A stretch of DNA of 64,000 nt from contig NZ_CP047654.1 of the NCBI RefSeq assembly GCF_030408915.1, positions 2,294,001 through 2,358,000 of the forward strand, in the 5' to 3' direction. Shown piece by piece: positions 25,405 to 35,888 of the stretch; positions within the stretch are counted from its first letter, which is position 1; every line of letters begins with the position of its first letter. The position numbers were made by a program, and so were the translations under genes. The notes beneath the pieces were generated by a model. It made no database searches. It was not told the origin of the DNA and worked only from the letters and a program-made list of their open reading frames with translations. This DNA comes from Corynebacterium guangdongense. Lineage in GTDB: Bacteria; Actinomycetota; Actinomycetes; Mycobacteriales; Mycobacteriaceae.

Positions 25405-26005
25405 CCGGCCAGGCCGGCGATGACCTCGACCAGCCCGGTCAGCGCCTTCCCGCGGTGCGAGAGCGCGTCCTTTTCTGCCGGGGCGAGCTGCGCGGAGGAT
25501 CGGCCCAGGGTCTCGGCGGGCTCGAACAACGGGTCGTAGCCGAAGCCGTTCTCCCCGGCCTCCTCGTGCAGGAGACGGCCCTCCCAGCGCCCCTCGGACA
25601 CGTGCTCCTGGCCGTCCGGGGTGACCAGTGCGCACACGGAGACGAACGCCGCGTGGCGACGCTCCTCCGGGACGTCCCGCATCTGCGCCAGCAGCAGGTC
25701 GTTGTTCGCCCGATCATCGCCATGGGCGCCGGACCAGCGTGCGGAGAGCACGCCGGGCATGCCGTTCAGCTCCTCGACGGCGAGACCGGAATCGTCGGCG
25801 ATGGTGACCAGGCCAGTTTCCCGGGCCCCGGCGCGCGCCTTGATCAGCGCGTTGTCCGCGAAGGTGCGCCCGTTCTCGACCGGATCCTCGTACTGGACGG
25901 GGGCGTCGGCGAGCGCGACGAGATCCACGCCGCTGATGGCGTGGGCGTCGAGGATGCGCTGCAGCTCGGCGAGCTTCTTGGCGTTGTTGGATGCGACCAG
26001 GAGCT

Positions 26006-26009
<4 letters not shown>
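25401..26009 (-). CDS. rdgB: XTP/dITP pyrophosphatase (RdgB/HAM1)
   Basis: 202 residues. Hydrolyses non-canonical purine nucleoside triphosphates to monophosphates. Family motifs include [11 protein letters not shown] at the N-terminus, [42 protein letters not shown], and GFGYDPLF with the SHRGKAL C-terminus. ATG overlaps the rph stop by 4 bp, indicating coupling with RNase PH. Confidence 0.95.
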
Positions 26010-26749
<740 letters not shown>

Positions 26750-26759
26750 GCACACCAGG

Positions 26760-27527
26760 CTACAACGCGTAGACCTGGCCGGGCTCGCCGACGCTGATCT
26801 GGCCGTCGAACTCGCTGCGCGCCGCGGCAAGGGTGGCCTCGACGTCGGCCCACGGCTGAATGTGGATGAGCACCAGGTGCCCGACGCCGGCTTCGCGGGC
26901 GACACGACCGGCGTCCGCGCCCGACATGTGCATGCCCGGCGCCATGCCCTCGCCGCTCGGCCCCCAGCAGGCCTCGGCGAAAAGGAGGTCGGCGCCGCGC
27001 GCCGCCGTGACCAGGTTCGGGGTGTAGGCGGAATCGCCCGAGTAGGTGATCACCTTGCCGGTGGCGGGCTCACGCACGCGCAGGGCGTAGGCCTCGATCG
27101 GGTGCAGGACACGGTAGGGGGTGATGGTCACCCGGCCGAGGATTTCCGTCTGCCCGTCCACCCACGGGGCGAAGGCGAAGGTGTCGGACATGTCATCGAC
27201 GCCGCCCGGCTCGTTCGAGCTGAGCCGCCCGAGGTGGATCGGGGTGTCCACCGGCCCGAAGCAGAGATCGCGGCCGTAGGACGCGGCGTCCGGATGGAAA
27301 CGGCGCCAGACCATGAGCGAGGGGAAGTCGGTGCAGTGGTCTGCGTGGAGATGGGAGAAGACGACGTGGGCGTCGGCAGGGTTCTGAATCGCCTGCAGGG
27401 CGGCCAGGGTGCCGGGGCCGAGGTCCATGACCACCGACTCGTCATTGTCGACGGTGATGAGATATCCGGAGGCGGGCTTGCCTGGTGCGGGCACGCTGCC
27501 GGAGCACCCGAGGATGGTCAGCTTCAT
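26760..27527 (-). CDS. Metallo-beta-lactamase-fold hydrolase
   Basis: 255 residues from ATG 27527. RNase Z/arylsulfatase-like MBL fold with the metal motif H59-x-H61-x-D63-H64, a further His in [10 protein letters not shown], Asp in YSGDSAY, and His in [11 protein letters not shown]. This gene commonly lies between rph and murI in actinobacteria. Substrate unknown; cyclic nucleotide phosphodiesterase activity is one possibility for this group. Confidence 0.88.
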   Translation of the reverse strand: MKLTILGCSGSVPAPGKPASGYLITVDNDESVVMDLGPGTLAALQAIQNPADAHVVFSHLHADHCTDFPSLMVWRRFHPDAASYGRDLCFGPVDTPIHLGRLSSNEPGGVDDMSDTFAFAPWVDGQTEILGRVTITPYRVLHPIEAYALRVREPATGKVITYSGDSAYTPNLVTAARGADLLFAEACWGPSGEGMAPGMHMSGADAGRVAREAGVGHLVLIHIQPWADVEATLAAARSEFDGQISVGEPGQVYAL

Positions 27528-27577
27528 AGCCCAACTGTGCCACGAACCTCCTGATTTTTCGACTGAAACCACGCGGT

Positions 27578-28420
27578 TCAGCCGAAGGAGTGCTGGTGAA
27601 CCCCGGAAATGCCGGGGCCGAGGAAACGCTGCGCCAGGGCCGTGAATTTCTCGGGATCACCGGTCGACTCGAAGATCCGCGTCGGCGGGCCGTGGACCTC
27701 CGGATCGGCGAGCATGTCCCTCTCGGTCAGGATGCGCAGCACGTCCTTCGCCGTCTCCTCGGCGGAGGAGACGAGGGTGACTCCGTCGCCGACCGCGAGC
27801 TGGATGATCCCCGACAGCAGCGGATAGTGGGTGCACCCGAGCACGAGCGTGTCGACGCCCGCCGCCTGGACAGGTTCCAGGTAGCCCTCCGCGACACCGA
27901 GGATCTGGCGGCCGGAGGTGATGCCGCGCTCGACGAACTCCACGAAGGCCGGGCAGGCGGCTGCGGTGACCTCGACGTTCGGGTTGAGGCGGAAGAGATC
28001 CTGGTAGGCGCCGGACTTGATGGTGCCAGCGGTGCCGATCACCCCGACCCGGCCGTTGCGCGTCGAGGCCATGGCACGCCGCACCGCCGGGTGGATGACC
28101 TCGACGATGGGGATGTCGTAGCGCTCGCGCGCGTCGTGCAGGAAGGCGGCGGTGGCCGTGTTACAGGCGATGACCAGCATCTTGCAGCCGCGTTCGACGA
28201 GGTCGTCGGCGATGACGCGGGCGTGCTCGCGGACCTGGGCGATGGGCAGCGGTCCGTAGGGGCCGTTGGCGGTGTCGCCGACGTAGATCAGCGACTCGTT
28301 CGGCAGCTGATCCATGACGGTGCGGGCCACGGTCAGGCCGCCGACGCCGGAATCGAACATCCCGATCGGGGCGCCGGGCCCGGGGGTGGACGCAGGGGAA
28401 GATGCTGAGGTGTTCATCAC
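27578..28420 (-). CDS. murI: Glutamate racemase
   Basis: 280 residues. Supplies D-glutamate for peptidoglycan. The paired catalytic cysteines are in [10 protein letters not shown] and [11 protein letters not shown]; the N-terminal [13 protein letters not shown] motif is intact. The frame opens with GTG 28420 directly followed by ATG 28417. TAGGAT ends 6 nt before the GTG, favouring a leaderless GTG start. About 20 residues of Pro/Ser-rich N-terminus precede the fold. Confidence 0.95.
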   Translation of the reverse strand: MMNTSASSPASTPGPGAPIGMFDSGVGGLTVARTVMDQLPNESLIYVGDTANGPYGPLPIAQVREHARVIADDLVERGCKMLVIACNTATAAFLHDARERYDIPIVEVIHPAVRRAMASTRNGRVGVIGTAGTIKSGAYQDLFRLNPNVEVTAAACPAFVEFVERGITSGRQILGVAEGYLEPVQAAGVDTLVLGCTHYPLLSGIIQLAVGDGVTLVSSAEETAKDVLRILTERDMLADPEVHGPPTRIFESTGDPEKFTALAQRFLGPGISGVHQHSFG

Positions 28421-28446
28421 CGGCCCATCCTAGGCCCTGCGTCCGC

Positions 28447-28962
28447 TCAGACGGCTTCCGCGGTGTCCCCGGCGCACTCATGTGCTCCGTCGGCATCACG
28501 CACCGAGGCGGCCATCTTGCGCAGGGCGGAGCCCAGCGCCCGGGACTCCTCCGGGGTCAGGTTGTCGAACACCAGTCGGCGGATCTCGGCGATGTGCGCC
28601 GGGACGTTCTCCTCGTAGAGGGACCACCCGGTGCGGGTGAGGTCCACCAGCGTCGTCCGCCCGTCATGCGGGTCCGGCAGGCGTCGGGCCAGGCCGCGCT
28701 TCTCCAGGCGCGTGACGACTCGGGAGAGGTGGGACAGGGACATGTCTGCGGTGGTGGCCAGCTCACTCATGCGGACCGGTCGCCGCTCAGCGGTGGCGAC
28801 GTGGTGGAGGGCGCAGAAATCATGATGGGAGATCCCGGCACGGCGCCGGAGACGCGTGTCGAGCTGGGCGGGCAGCCCCAGCCGGAAGGACGAGAGGTTA
28901 CGCCAGGTCTCGGTCTCCTCGCCGCTCAACCGGTGGGCGGGGTTGATGTTCGTCGTCGTCAT
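28447..28962 (-). CDS. MarR-family transcriptional regulator
   Basis: 171 residues. Winged helix-turn-helix with recognition region DMSLSHLSRVVTRLEKRGLARR at about residues 72-93 and the wing RLPDPHDGRTTLVDLT. No adjacent efflux or catabolic gene on its strand; its target is unknown and may be itself. The promoter region lies upstream of ATG 28962 with TAAAGT ending 8 nt before it. Confidence 0.9.
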   Translation of the reverse strand: MTTTNINPAHRLSGEETETWRNLSSFRLGLPAQLDTRLRRRAGISHHDFCALHHVATAERRPVRMSELATTADMSLSHLSRVVTRLEKRGLARRLPDPHDGRTTLVDLTRTGWSLYEENVPAHIAEIRRLVFDNLTPEESRALGSALRKMAASVRDADGAHECAGDTAEAV

Positions 28963-29054
28963 GACTGCACACTTTAAGCCAGAACCTGAGAACCTTTCAC
29001 ATCTAGAGTCAGAATTTCATATACTCCGTCCGCGTAACCTCCCCACACCGGTGG

Positions 29055-29801
29055 TCACCTGCCGTTCCGGACGTCCTTCTTCGCGCTGCGGTAGGCCACC
29101 AGGTGCGGCGGGTCGTCCGAGGTGATGAACATTCCGGCCAGTACGCCGCCGACGGCGCCGAAGAGGTGCGCCTGCCACGACAGGCCGGGGGTGCCGGGCA
29201 AGAGCCCGAAGATGAGGCCGGAGTAAATGAAACCGAGGGTCACCCCCAGCCCGATCTCCGCCAGCGAGCGGTTGAAGAAACCGCGGATCAGCAGGTAGGC
29301 GAGCCAGCCGTAGACCAGGCCGGAGGCCCCGATGTGGTTGGTGCCGATGCCGCCGAACAGCCACACGCCGGCGCCTCCGACGATCACCACGATGGCGGTC
29401 ACCTCCCAGAACACCCGCGGGCCCGAATGCCCGATGAGGAAGGCGAAAATCGCCCCCGGCAGCGTGTTCGACATCAGGTGGGAGAAGTCGGCGTGCAGGA
29501 GCGGCGAGGTGAAGATTCCCCAGATGGAGCTCAGGTCGAGGGGGTGGATGCCGAAGACGATCAGCTGGCCGCCGAAGAGGAGGCCGTTGACGATGTGGAC
29601 CGTCCAGATCAGGATGACGAAACCGGTCGCGTAGGACAGTCCCGCCCGCCACCCGCCACGCCGTGGCGCCGGGCGACGCCCGGGGCCGCGCGCCCCCAGG
29701 GGCATCGGCCGGCGCCCCGGCTGGTGGGGGTAGCCCTGGCCGCCGAAGGGGTTCTGGCCCCGACCGTAGCCCGGCCGCTGGTTCGGATTCTGGAAACTCA
29801 T
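29055..29801 (-). CDS. Rhomboid-family intramembrane serine protease
   Basis: 248 residues. A Gly/Pro/Arg-rich cytoplasmic N-terminus (1-50) is followed by six predicted helices. The catalytic Ser is in the GASG motif (HIGASGLVYGW) and the catalytic His in WQAHLFGAVGG; the upstream HADFSHLMSN holds the conserved His-Asn patch. Cleaves membrane proteins; the substrate is unknown. The start is supported by GAAAGGA next to it. It sits in a run with P1 peptidase, DUF2017 and clpS, a conserved actinobacterial neighbourhood. Confidence 0.94.
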   Translation of the reverse strand: MSFQNPNQRPGYGRGQNPFGGQGYPHQPGRRPMPLGARGPGRRPAPRRGGWRAGLSYATGFVILIWTVHIVNGLLFGGQLIVFGIHPLDLSSIWGIFTSPLLHADFSHLMSNTLPGAIFAFLIGHSGPRVFWEVTAIVVIVGGAGVWLFGGIGTNHIGASGLVYGWLAYLLIRGFFNRSLAEIGLGVTLGFIYSGLIFGLLPGTPGLSWQAHLFGAVGGVLAGMFITSDDPPHLVAYRSAKKDVRNGR

Positions 29802-29846
29802 AGTCCTTTCAGGCTACCTGTCCCGCCCTCCCCCGGCGCGGCGCAT

Positions 29847-30797
29847 TCAGGAGACCAGGTCGCTCCACACAGGCAGTCCGTAACCGGGCTCGGCGGTGAC
29901 CACGGCGTCGACGATGGCCGCTTCTACCGCCTCGGCGGCGGCCACCGACAGCGCAGCCATGGTCTCCAACTCAACGCCCAGGTCCTCCTCCGAGGTGCCG
30001 AGGGCGAAGAGGGTGTCGCCGTCCAGCGGGGAATGCGCGGGACGCACCGCCCGGGCAATGCCGTCGTGCCCGGTCATGGCGAGTCGCGTGGCCTGCGCCT
30101 TGGTCACGGGCGCGTCGGTCGCGACGACGCCAATGGTGGTGTTCAGCGCCGGGGTGGGGCGCTCGAGTTCGCCGAAGGCGCGCACGTCCACCGCCGGCCG
30201 GGTGGGGTCCCCGTGGAGGCGCCCCGTCACCGGGTCGACCACGGAGCCGACCGGGTTGGCGACGACGCCCGCGGCCAGGGTGTACTCCCCCACTCGCACG
30301 CTCGCCTGACCGAAGCCTCCGCGCAGCACGCCGGCGGTGGCGCCGCTGCCCGCGCCGACGCTGCCGGAGCCCGCCGCCTCTCCGGACAGGGCGGCACGCA
30401 CCGCGGTCGCCCCGTCCGCGGCCGTGGGCCGGTGATCGGGGGAACCGACGAGCAGGTCGAAGATGACGGCCGCGGGGACGATCGGCACCCGGGGACCAGG
30501 CACGCCCTCCCCGAACACGGGGAAACCGTGGCCTCGAGACTCCAGTTCCCTCACCGCACCGTCGGCGGCGGCCAGCCCGAAGGCGGAACCGCCGGTGAGG
30601 ATGACCGCTTGCACGCGCTGGACGGTGTTGTGCGGGGCCAGCAGGTCGGTCTCGCGCGTCCCGGGTCCGCCGCCCCGGACGTCGACGCCGCCGGTCATGC
30701 CCAGGGGGGATTGGGCGACCACCGCGGTGACGCCGGTGTCGCCGAGGCTGGCGTGGCCGAGCCGGAGTCCGGGGACGTCGCCGAGGCGGCCCGCCAT
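29847..30797 (-). CDS. P1-family peptidase (DmpA/aminopeptidase-esterase type)
   Basis: 316 residues from ATG 30797, which overlaps the DUF2017 stop (TAATG). Ntn-hydrolase-like fold that activates by self-cleavage. The expected cleavage site is N219-T220 in PALNTTIGVV; Thr in place of the Ser of DmpA. The N-terminal glycine-rich VRGGGPGTRETD and ILTGGSAFGLAAADG motifs are typical. Substrate unknown, probably small peptides. Confidence 0.9.
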   Translation of the reverse strand: MAGRLGDVPGLRLGHASLGDTGVTAVVAQSPLGMTGGVDVRGGGPGTRETDLLAPHNTVQRVQAVILTGGSAFGLAAADGAVRELESRGHGFPVFGEGVPGPRVPIVPAAVIFDLLVGSPDHRPTAADGATAVRAALSGEAAGSGSVGAGSGATAGVLRGGFGQASVRVGEYTLAAGVVANPVGSVVDPVTGRLHGDPTRPAVDVRAFGELERPTPALNTTIGVVATDAPVTKAQATRLAMTGHDGIARAVRPAHSPLDGDTLFALGTSEEDLGVELETMAALSVAAAEAVEAAIVDAVVTAEPGYGLPVWSDLVS

Positions 30798-31336
30798 TAT
30801 TCCCCCATCAGCGCAGACAGGAGGCTGTCCTGGTTGTAGGCCAACCATTCGACCAGGTCGTCGCGGTCCTGCGCCTGCGTCTCGTTGTGTCCTTCGCCCG
30901 CAGCCAGATACAGGCGCAGGTCGTTGAGGCCGGCGAGGAACTGCTGCGCCTCCCGTTCGTCGAGGCTGACCTCCACCCCACCGTCCGGGCCCACGGCAGA
31001 GGTGATCGCCTGCAGGTTCCCCAGCTTTCCGGAGATTATGTCCGTCTCGTGGAGGGAGCGCAGGAGCGCGTTGTCCCCGTCGAATTCCTCGTCGCCGTCG
31101 CGCTCGAAGTCCGGCAACAGCCGCGCCAGCGAGGGATCCTCCGGGGCGTCCTTGTGCCCGGCGGGCAGGCCCATCATCTGCGCGAGTTCATCGCGGGGGG
31201 CGGTGCGGGCGCGCTCCATGAGCGCCTCCGCCACGGTGGCGGCGAGGTTGCCGAGCACCTCGCGCTCCATCGGGTCGAATGTGGTGCTGAACTTGGCGGC
31301 CCGCATGAGGCCTTTCTTCCTGCGCCAGGGCTTCAC
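30797..31336 (-). CDS. DUF2017 protein
   Basis: 179 residues from GTG 31336, preceded by GGGAGCACA. Soluble, acidic, mainly helical. It carries the DUF2017 features EREVLGNLAATVAEAL near the N-terminus and LNDLRLYLAAGEG near the C-terminus. Always beside clpS in actinobacteria, so a link to Clp proteolysis is suspected but unproven. Overlaps the P1 peptidase gene by 1 bp. Confidence 0.88.
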   Translation of the reverse strand: MKPWRRKKGLMRAAKFSTTFDPMEREVLGNLAATVAEALMERARTAPRDELAQMMGLPAGHKDAPEDPSLARLLPDFERDGDEEFDGDNALLRSLHETDIISGKLGNLQAITSAVGPDGGVEVSLDEREAQQFLAGLNDLRLYLAAGEGHNETQAQDRDDLVEWLAYNQDSLLSALMGE

Positions 31337-31385
31337 TGTGCTCCCTGTTCCTTTCTTTCCGTCACCGGGACGGGCCGGCCGGCCC

Positions 31386-31721
31386 TTAACCCGCCTGCTG
31401 CATGGTGGCCCAGAGCCCGGCGGTGTGCAGCTTCTTGACGTCCGCCTCCACCTTGTCGCGCTCCCCGGAGGAGACCACGGCCCTGCCTTCAGTGTGGACC
31501 TGCATCATCAGCTCGGTGGCCTTCTTCTTGCTGTAGCCGAGCACGGTCTGAAAAACGTAGGTCACGTAGCTCATGAGGTTGACCGGGTCGTCCCAGACGA
31601 TGCACATCCAGGGCAGATTCTCGGCAGTCGCCACATCGACCTGGATGTCCTCGTCCAGTTCGGGAGTGGCCATCGGCGAGGCCATCCTCGGACCGTCGGC
31701 GGTTCCGGCTGAGATAATCAT
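31386..31721 (-). CDS. clpS: Clp protease adaptor ClpS
   Basis: About 111 residues. Delivers N-end-rule substrates to ClpC/ClpP. The core is [20 protein letters not shown], with the Asp/Asn pair that binds the substrate alpha-amino group, followed by [21 protein letters not shown]. The frame could begin at TTG 31739, ATG 31721 or ATG 31685; 31721 has TGGAG close upstream and is preferred, but the N-terminus is uncertain. Confidence 0.92.
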   Translation of the reverse strand: MIISAGTADGPRMASPMATPELDEDIQVDVATAENLPWMCIVWDDPVNLMSYVTYVFQTVLGYSKKKATELMMQVHTEGRAVVSSGERDKVEADVKKLHTAGLWATMQQAG

Positions 31722-31863
31722 GGTCTCCACACTAGTCAACGCCGGTGCCGGGTGCGCAGGATGGCCCGGCGGCAGGTCTGCCGCGCGCCGTGCCTGACGA
31801 CGCCGGCGGAGCGTTAGACTGTGACGCTGTTACCGCAACCCCGACAGATGACGAAAGTGCGCC

Positions 31864-32463
31864 ATGAATGAGATGTCCTCCCGGCTTGCCGTCCTCGGTT
31901 CGGAGCTCATCAATGACCCGCTGAACCTTGTCCGTGAGCCGAACAGGGTTTTTGCGACGCTGCTGAGCGCCGCGACGCTGGCCGCCTCCACCGTCCTCGG
32001 GGTCACCGCCGGAGAGGGCGGGGCCGGCTACTTCGGCGGCAGCTCGGGCGACTACGGGGACTTCGCGGACTTCGAGGACCCCGCTCTCCAGGAGCAGCAA
32101 CGCCTGACCGCGATTGAGCAGGATCTGCAACGTGGACTCCTGGAGCTGCGCGCCCGTGAGGCGGTCGATTATCTCAGCGGCTCCGGCCCGCTCCTTCCCG
32201 ATCCCGCACTCCAGCTCCAGGCCCAGGACGCGGCCCGCGACAACGCCGCCAACGGCCGGGAGCAGGCCTTCCTGGACAGCAACGTGAGCATGATTCAGGC
32301 GAGCCTGCCCGCCGAGTCCGCGTCGGGCGAGGCCTTCCTCGACCTCTGGTTGCGCTCCGCACCGCACACGGAAATCATCCTCGACCCGGCCTACGCCTTC
32401 TACGGGGTGTCCACCGCCCAGGGCCACGGAAAGGTGTGGGCCGTCATCCTCTTCAGCCGATAA
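31864..32463 (+). CDS. Hypothetical protein with divergent CAP-like domain
   Basis: 199 residues. A hydrophobic stretch at about residues 29-48 (VFATLLSAATLAASTVLGVT) may be a signal or anchor, followed by a glycine/acidic linker. Residues about 100-199 resemble a divergent CAP/SCP fold: a helix with ALQLQAQDAARDNAANG, the WLRSAPHTEIIL segment corresponding to the core histidine region, then AYAFYGVSTAQGHGKVWAVILFSR as the final strands. The glutamate and first histidine usual in CAP sites are not obvious. TAGACT lies about 50 bp upstream. Confidence 0.7.
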   Translation: MNEMSSRLAVLGSELINDPLNLVREPNRVFATLLSAATLAASTVLGVTAGEGGAGYFGGSSGDYGDFADFEDPALQEQQRLTAIEQDLQRGLLELRAREAVDYLSGSGPLLPDPALQLQAQDAARDNAANGREQAFLDSNVSMIQASLPAESASGEAFLDLWLRSAPHTEIILDPAYAFYGVSTAQGHGKVWAVILFSR

Positions 32464-32490
32464 CGCGACACGGGCGGTTCACCGACTAAG

Positions 32491-32496
32491 TACAGT
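32491..32496 (+). promoter_or_regulatory. -10 box of a leaderless promoter for pncB
   Basis: TACAGT ends 7 nt before GTG 32504. This supports that GTG over the alternative in-frame GTG at 32495, which would lie inside the box. Confidence 0.55.
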
Positions 32497-32503
32497 GGTC
32501 TCC

Positions 32504-33859
32504 GTGAACGACATCGCCCCCCGCACCGATCCCTTCCCGCCGCGCTCCACCGCTCTGCTGACGGACAAGTACGAGCTGACGATGCTGCAGGCCGCGCTCC
32601 GCGACGGTACCGCCCACAAGGCATGCGGCTTCGAGGTGTTCTCCCGCCGGCTGCCCAACGAGCGTCGCTACGGCGTCGTCGCCGGCACCGCTCGCGTGCT
32701 CCAGGCGATCGAGGCTTTCCGCTTCAGCGAGGAGCAGCTCGCCGAGATGGATTTCCTTGACGAGGCCACCCTGGATTACCTGCGCAACTACCGTTTCACG
32801 GGCCAGGTCGACGGTTACCGCGAGGGCGAACTCTACTTCCCCTACTCCCCCATCCTCACGGTGCGCGGCACCTTCGCGGAATGCGTCATCCTGGAGACGG
32901 TCATCCTCTCCATCATGAACGCGGACTCCGCCGTGGCCTCCGCCGCCGCCCGGATGGTCACCGCCGCCGACGGCCGCCCCATCATCGAGATGGGGTCGCG
33001 TCGCACGCACGAATACGCGGCCGTCACCGCCGCCCGGGCCGCCTACCTCGCCGGTTTCGTCGCCACCTCCAACCTGGAGGCCGCCCAGCGCTACGGCATC
33101 CCGGCCTCGGGCACCGCGGCCCACGCCTGGACTCTGCTGCACGTCAACGAGGACGGTTCCCCGAATGAGGCGGCCGCCTTCCGGGCGCAGATCGACGCCC
33201 ACGGGGTGGACACCACGCTGCTGGTGGACACCTACGACATCACCCAGGGCGTGGCCACCGCCATCGGGGTCGCCGGCACCGAGCTCGGCGGCGTGCGCAT
33301 CGATTCCGGTGATCTGGGGCCGCTGACCCGGCGGGTGCGCAGGCAGCTCGACGACCTGGGCGCGTACAACACCAAGATCGTCGTCTCCTCCGACCTCGAC
33401 GAGTTCGCGATCGCCGGCCTGCGCGGCGATCCGGTCGACTCCTACGGTGTCGGCACCTCCGTGGTCACCGGTTCCGGCGCGCCGACCGCCGGCATGGTCT
33501 ACAAGCTGGTGGAGGTGGAGGGCCATCCCGTCGTCAAGCGCTCCTCCGGCAAGGCCATGACCGGCGGCACCAAGACCGCGATGCGGGTGCACCGCAAGTC
33601 CGGCGTCGCGGTGGAGGAGATCGTCTACCCTTACGGCACGCCGACGCCGGACTGCGGTCAGCTCACCGGCGAGGAGCTGGTGAGCCCGATGTTCCGTGAC
33701 GGGCGGCGCCTCGAGGGACTGCCGGATCTGGAGACCTCCCGCGCGCACCTTGCTCAGCAGCTGAAGATTCTGCCCTGGGAGGGCCTCGCCCTGTCCCGCG
33801 ATGAGCCGGCCATCCCGACCCGTTTCGTCGGTTTCGCCGAATCCGGGCAGGAGCACTAG
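32504..33859 (+). CDS. pncB: Nicotinate phosphoribosyltransferase
   Basis: 451 residues. Joins nicotinate and PRPP to nicotinate mononucleotide in NAD salvage, downstream of PncA. Motifs include LLTDKYELTM near residue 16, MGSRRTHEYAAV, and IDSGDLGPLTRRVR with VSSDLDEF. The start is chosen from the -10 box spacing. Convergent to nothing; the helicase gene follows 19 bp later with its own promoter. Confidence 0.94.
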   Translation: MNDIAPRTDPFPPRSTALLTDKYELTMLQAALRDGTAHKACGFEVFSRRLPNERRYGVVAGTARVLQAIEAFRFSEEQLAEMDFLDEATLDYLRNYRFTGQVDGYREGELYFPYSPILTVRGTFAECVILETVILSIMNADSAVASAAARMVTAADGRPIIEMGSRRTHEYAAVTAARAAYLAGFVATSNLEAAQRYGIPASGTAAHAWTLLHVNEDGSPNEAAAFRAQIDAHGVDTTLLVDTYDITQGVATAIGVAGTELGGVRIDSGDLGPLTRRVRRQLDDLGAYNTKIVVSSDLDEFAIAGLRGDPVDSYGVGTSVVTGSGAPTAGMVYKLVEVEGHPVVKRSSGKAMTGGTKTAMRVHRKSGVAVEEIVYPYGTPTPDCGQLTGEELVSPMFRDGRRLEGLPDLETSRAHLAQQLKILPWEGLALSRDEPAIPTRFVGFAESGQEH

Positions 33860-33865
33860 CCGGGT

Positions 33866-33871
33866 TAGACT
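33866..33871 (+). promoter_or_regulatory. -10 box of a leaderless promoter for the DinG-like gene
   Basis: TAGACT ends 7 nt before ATG 33879, within the 19-bp gap after pncB. Confidence 0.6.
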
Positions 33872-33878
33872 GCTCGGC

Positions 33879-35855
33879 ATGTCAGATTCTGCCGACCAGC
33901 CGTTGTCCGCCTCCACTGGGGAGCTGCTCAGCGCTGCCGTCACCGCGATCGGCGGCGCCCCCCGGCCGGGGCAGGTCGCGATGGCCGAGGCCGTGACCGC
34001 CGCCCTCGAGAAGGAGCGCCATCTCGCGGTCCAGGCCGGCACGGGCACCGGTAAATCCCTGGCCTACCTCGTCCCCGCCATCCGCCACGCGATGGCCACC
34101 GACTCAACCGTGATCGTCTCCACGGCGACGCTGGCCCTGCAGCGCCAGCTCGTCGACCGGGACCTGCCCCGCCTGGTCAAGGCGCTCGCCCCGCAGCTGC
34201 AGCGCGAGCCGACCTTCGCCATCATGAAGGGGCGAAACAACTATCTGTGCCTCAACAAGGTCGGCCAGGCCTCGCTGGAGCCGGACGCGCTCATCGACGA
34301 ATCCGAGGTCTCCTGGCTGGGCCGGCAGGTCACCCGCCTGCACGACTGGGCCAACGACACGGACACCGGTGACCGCGACGAACTCGATCCCGGCGTTTCC
34401 GACCTGGCCTGGCGCCAGGTCTCGGTCAGCTCCTCGGAGTGCCTGGGCGCGTCCCGCTGCCCGCATGGCGCGGAGTGCTTCGCCGAGCTGGCCAAGGCGA
34501 AGGCCCAGGACGTCGACGTCGTCGTCACCAACCATGCGCTGCTGGCCATCGACGCGCTCTCCGACGCAATGATTCTGCCCGAGCACGACGTGGTCATCAT
34601 CGATGAGGCCCACGAGCTCGACGGCCGCATCACCTCCGTGGCCACCAACGAGATCTCCGCCCGGTCCCTGCGACTGGCCGCCAAGCGCGCCGGCAAGCTC
34701 GGGGCCGAGGGCCGCGACGAGACCCTCGATTCCCTCGCCGACGACTTCGCAGTCCACACCAGCCTCATGGAGCCCGGCCGCTGGACCAACATCGACGAGC
34801 CGACCCGGGGAATGCTCGTCGGGCTTCGCGACGCCCTCTGGTCCCTCAAAAACACCATCGCCGCCCCGCCCGAGGGCGAGTCCACCAACGACCCGGAACG
34901 CTTCGCCGAGCGCCAGAACCTCAACAACCACCTCGGCGACCTCCACGACGCGCTGGTGCGCATCCTCGACGTCTTCGGCACCGAGGATCCCGCCTCCCAC
35001 GACGACGTCGTCTGGATCGAGCGCTCCTCCCGCGACGCGGACACCCTGGCCGTCGCGCCGCTCTCGGTCGCCGAGATGCTGCACAACAAGCTCTTCGCGG
35101 AGCAGACCGTCGTGCTCGCCTCGGCGACGCTGACCGTGGGCGGCAACTTCGACGCCATGGCAGCGTCCTGGGGCCTGCCCAAGGGCGGCTGGGACTCCCT
35201 CAACGCGGGCACCCCCTTCGACCCGAAGAAGTCCGGCATCCTCTACACCGCCAAGCACCTGCCGACGCCCGGACGCGACGGACTCTCCGACGCCACCCTC
35301 GCTGAGATCGCCGGGCTCGTCACCGCCGCCGGCGGCCGCACCCTCGGTCTCTTCTCCTCCCGCCGCGCCGCCGAGCAGGCGGCCGAGGCCATGCGCCCCC
35401 GTCTCCCCTTCGACGTCATGGTTCAGGGCGAGGAAACCCTCGGCGTCCTCGTCGACAAGTTCAGCAAGAACGAGAACTCCTGCCTCTTCGGCACGCTCAG
35501 CCTGTGGCAGGGCGTCGACGTCCCCGGCAGTGCCCTGTCGCTGGTGATCATCGACCGCATCCCCTTCCCCCGCCCGGATGATCCGCTGCTGCAGGCCCGT
35601 TCCCAGGCCGCCGACGCCGCCGGCCGCTCCGGATTCATGGAGGTCTCCGCCACCCACGCGGCGCTGCTGATGGCCCAGGGCGCCGGCCGCCTGCTGCGCC
35701 ACGTGGGCGACCGCGGCGTCGTCGCAGTCCTGGACAACCGGCTGGTGACCAAGCGCTACGGCTCCTTCCTGCGCGCCTCGATGCCGGACTTCTGGCAGAC
35801 CACCGACCCCCAGGTGGTGCGGGGCGCACTGAAGCGGCTGGTGGAGTCACCCTAG
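33879..35855 (+). CDS. DinG/XPD-like ATP-dependent DNA helicase
   Basis: 658 residues. Superfamily 2 helicase with Walker A AGTGTGKS (53-60) and a DEAH box at 242-245. Four cysteines, C124, C188, C194 and C200, lie between them in the arrangement of the iron-sulfur cluster of XPD/DinG helicases. Motif VI appears as AQGAGRLLRHVGDRG near residue 600. Expected to unwind DNA structures, such as forked or G-quadruplex DNA. A longer frame upstream is rejected because a -10 box ends 7 nt before ATG 33879. Confidence 0.93.
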   Translation: MSDSADQPLSASTGELLSAAVTAIGGAPRPGQVAMAEAVTAALEKERHLAVQAGTGTGKSLAYLVPAIRHAMATDSTVIVSTATLALQRQLVDRDLPRLVKALAPQLQREPTFAIMKGRNNYLCLNKVGQASLEPDALIDESEVSWLGRQVTRLHDWANDTDTGDRDELDPGVSDLAWRQVSVSSSECLGASRCPHGAECFAELAKAKAQDVDVVVTNHALLAIDALSDAMILPEHDVVIIDEAHELDGRITSVATNEISARSLRLAAKRAGKLGAEGRDETLDSLADDFAVHTSLMEPGRWTNIDEPTRGMLVGLRDALWSLKNTIAAPPEGESTNDPERFAERQNLNNHLGDLHDALVRILDVFGTEDPASHDDVVWIERSSRDADTLAVAPLSVAEMLHNKLFAEQTVVLASATLTVGGNFDAMAASWGLPKGGWDSLNAGTPFDPKKSGILYTAKHLPTPGRDGLSDATLAEIAGLVTAAGGRTLGLFSSRRAAEQAAEAMRPRLPFDVMVQGEETLGVLVDKFSKNENSCLFGTLSLWQGVDVPGSALSLVIIDRIPFPRPDDPLLQARSQAADAAGRSGFMEVSATHAALLMAQGAGRLLRHVGDRGVVAVLDNRLVTKRYGSFLRASMPDFWQTTDPQVVRGALKRLVESP

Positions 35856-35876
35856 CCGGTTTTTCACCGGACTCGA

Positions 35877-35882
35877 TAGGAT
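35877..35882 (+). promoter_or_regulatory. -10 box of a leaderless promoter for the Crp/Fnr gene
   Basis: TAGGAT ends 6 nt before ATG 35889. Confidence 0.6.
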
Positions 35883-35888
35883 AAAACC

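Noticed and set aside
27549..27580. Hairpin CTGAAACC/GGTTCAG at the end of murI as a terminator
   Set aside because: On the murI strand the stem is followed by an A-run, not T residues, and the right arm overlaps the coding end.
29103..30839. 578-codon plus-strand frame opposite rhomboid and P1 peptidase
   Set aside because: Shadow frame; spans two genes that are well supported on the minus strand.
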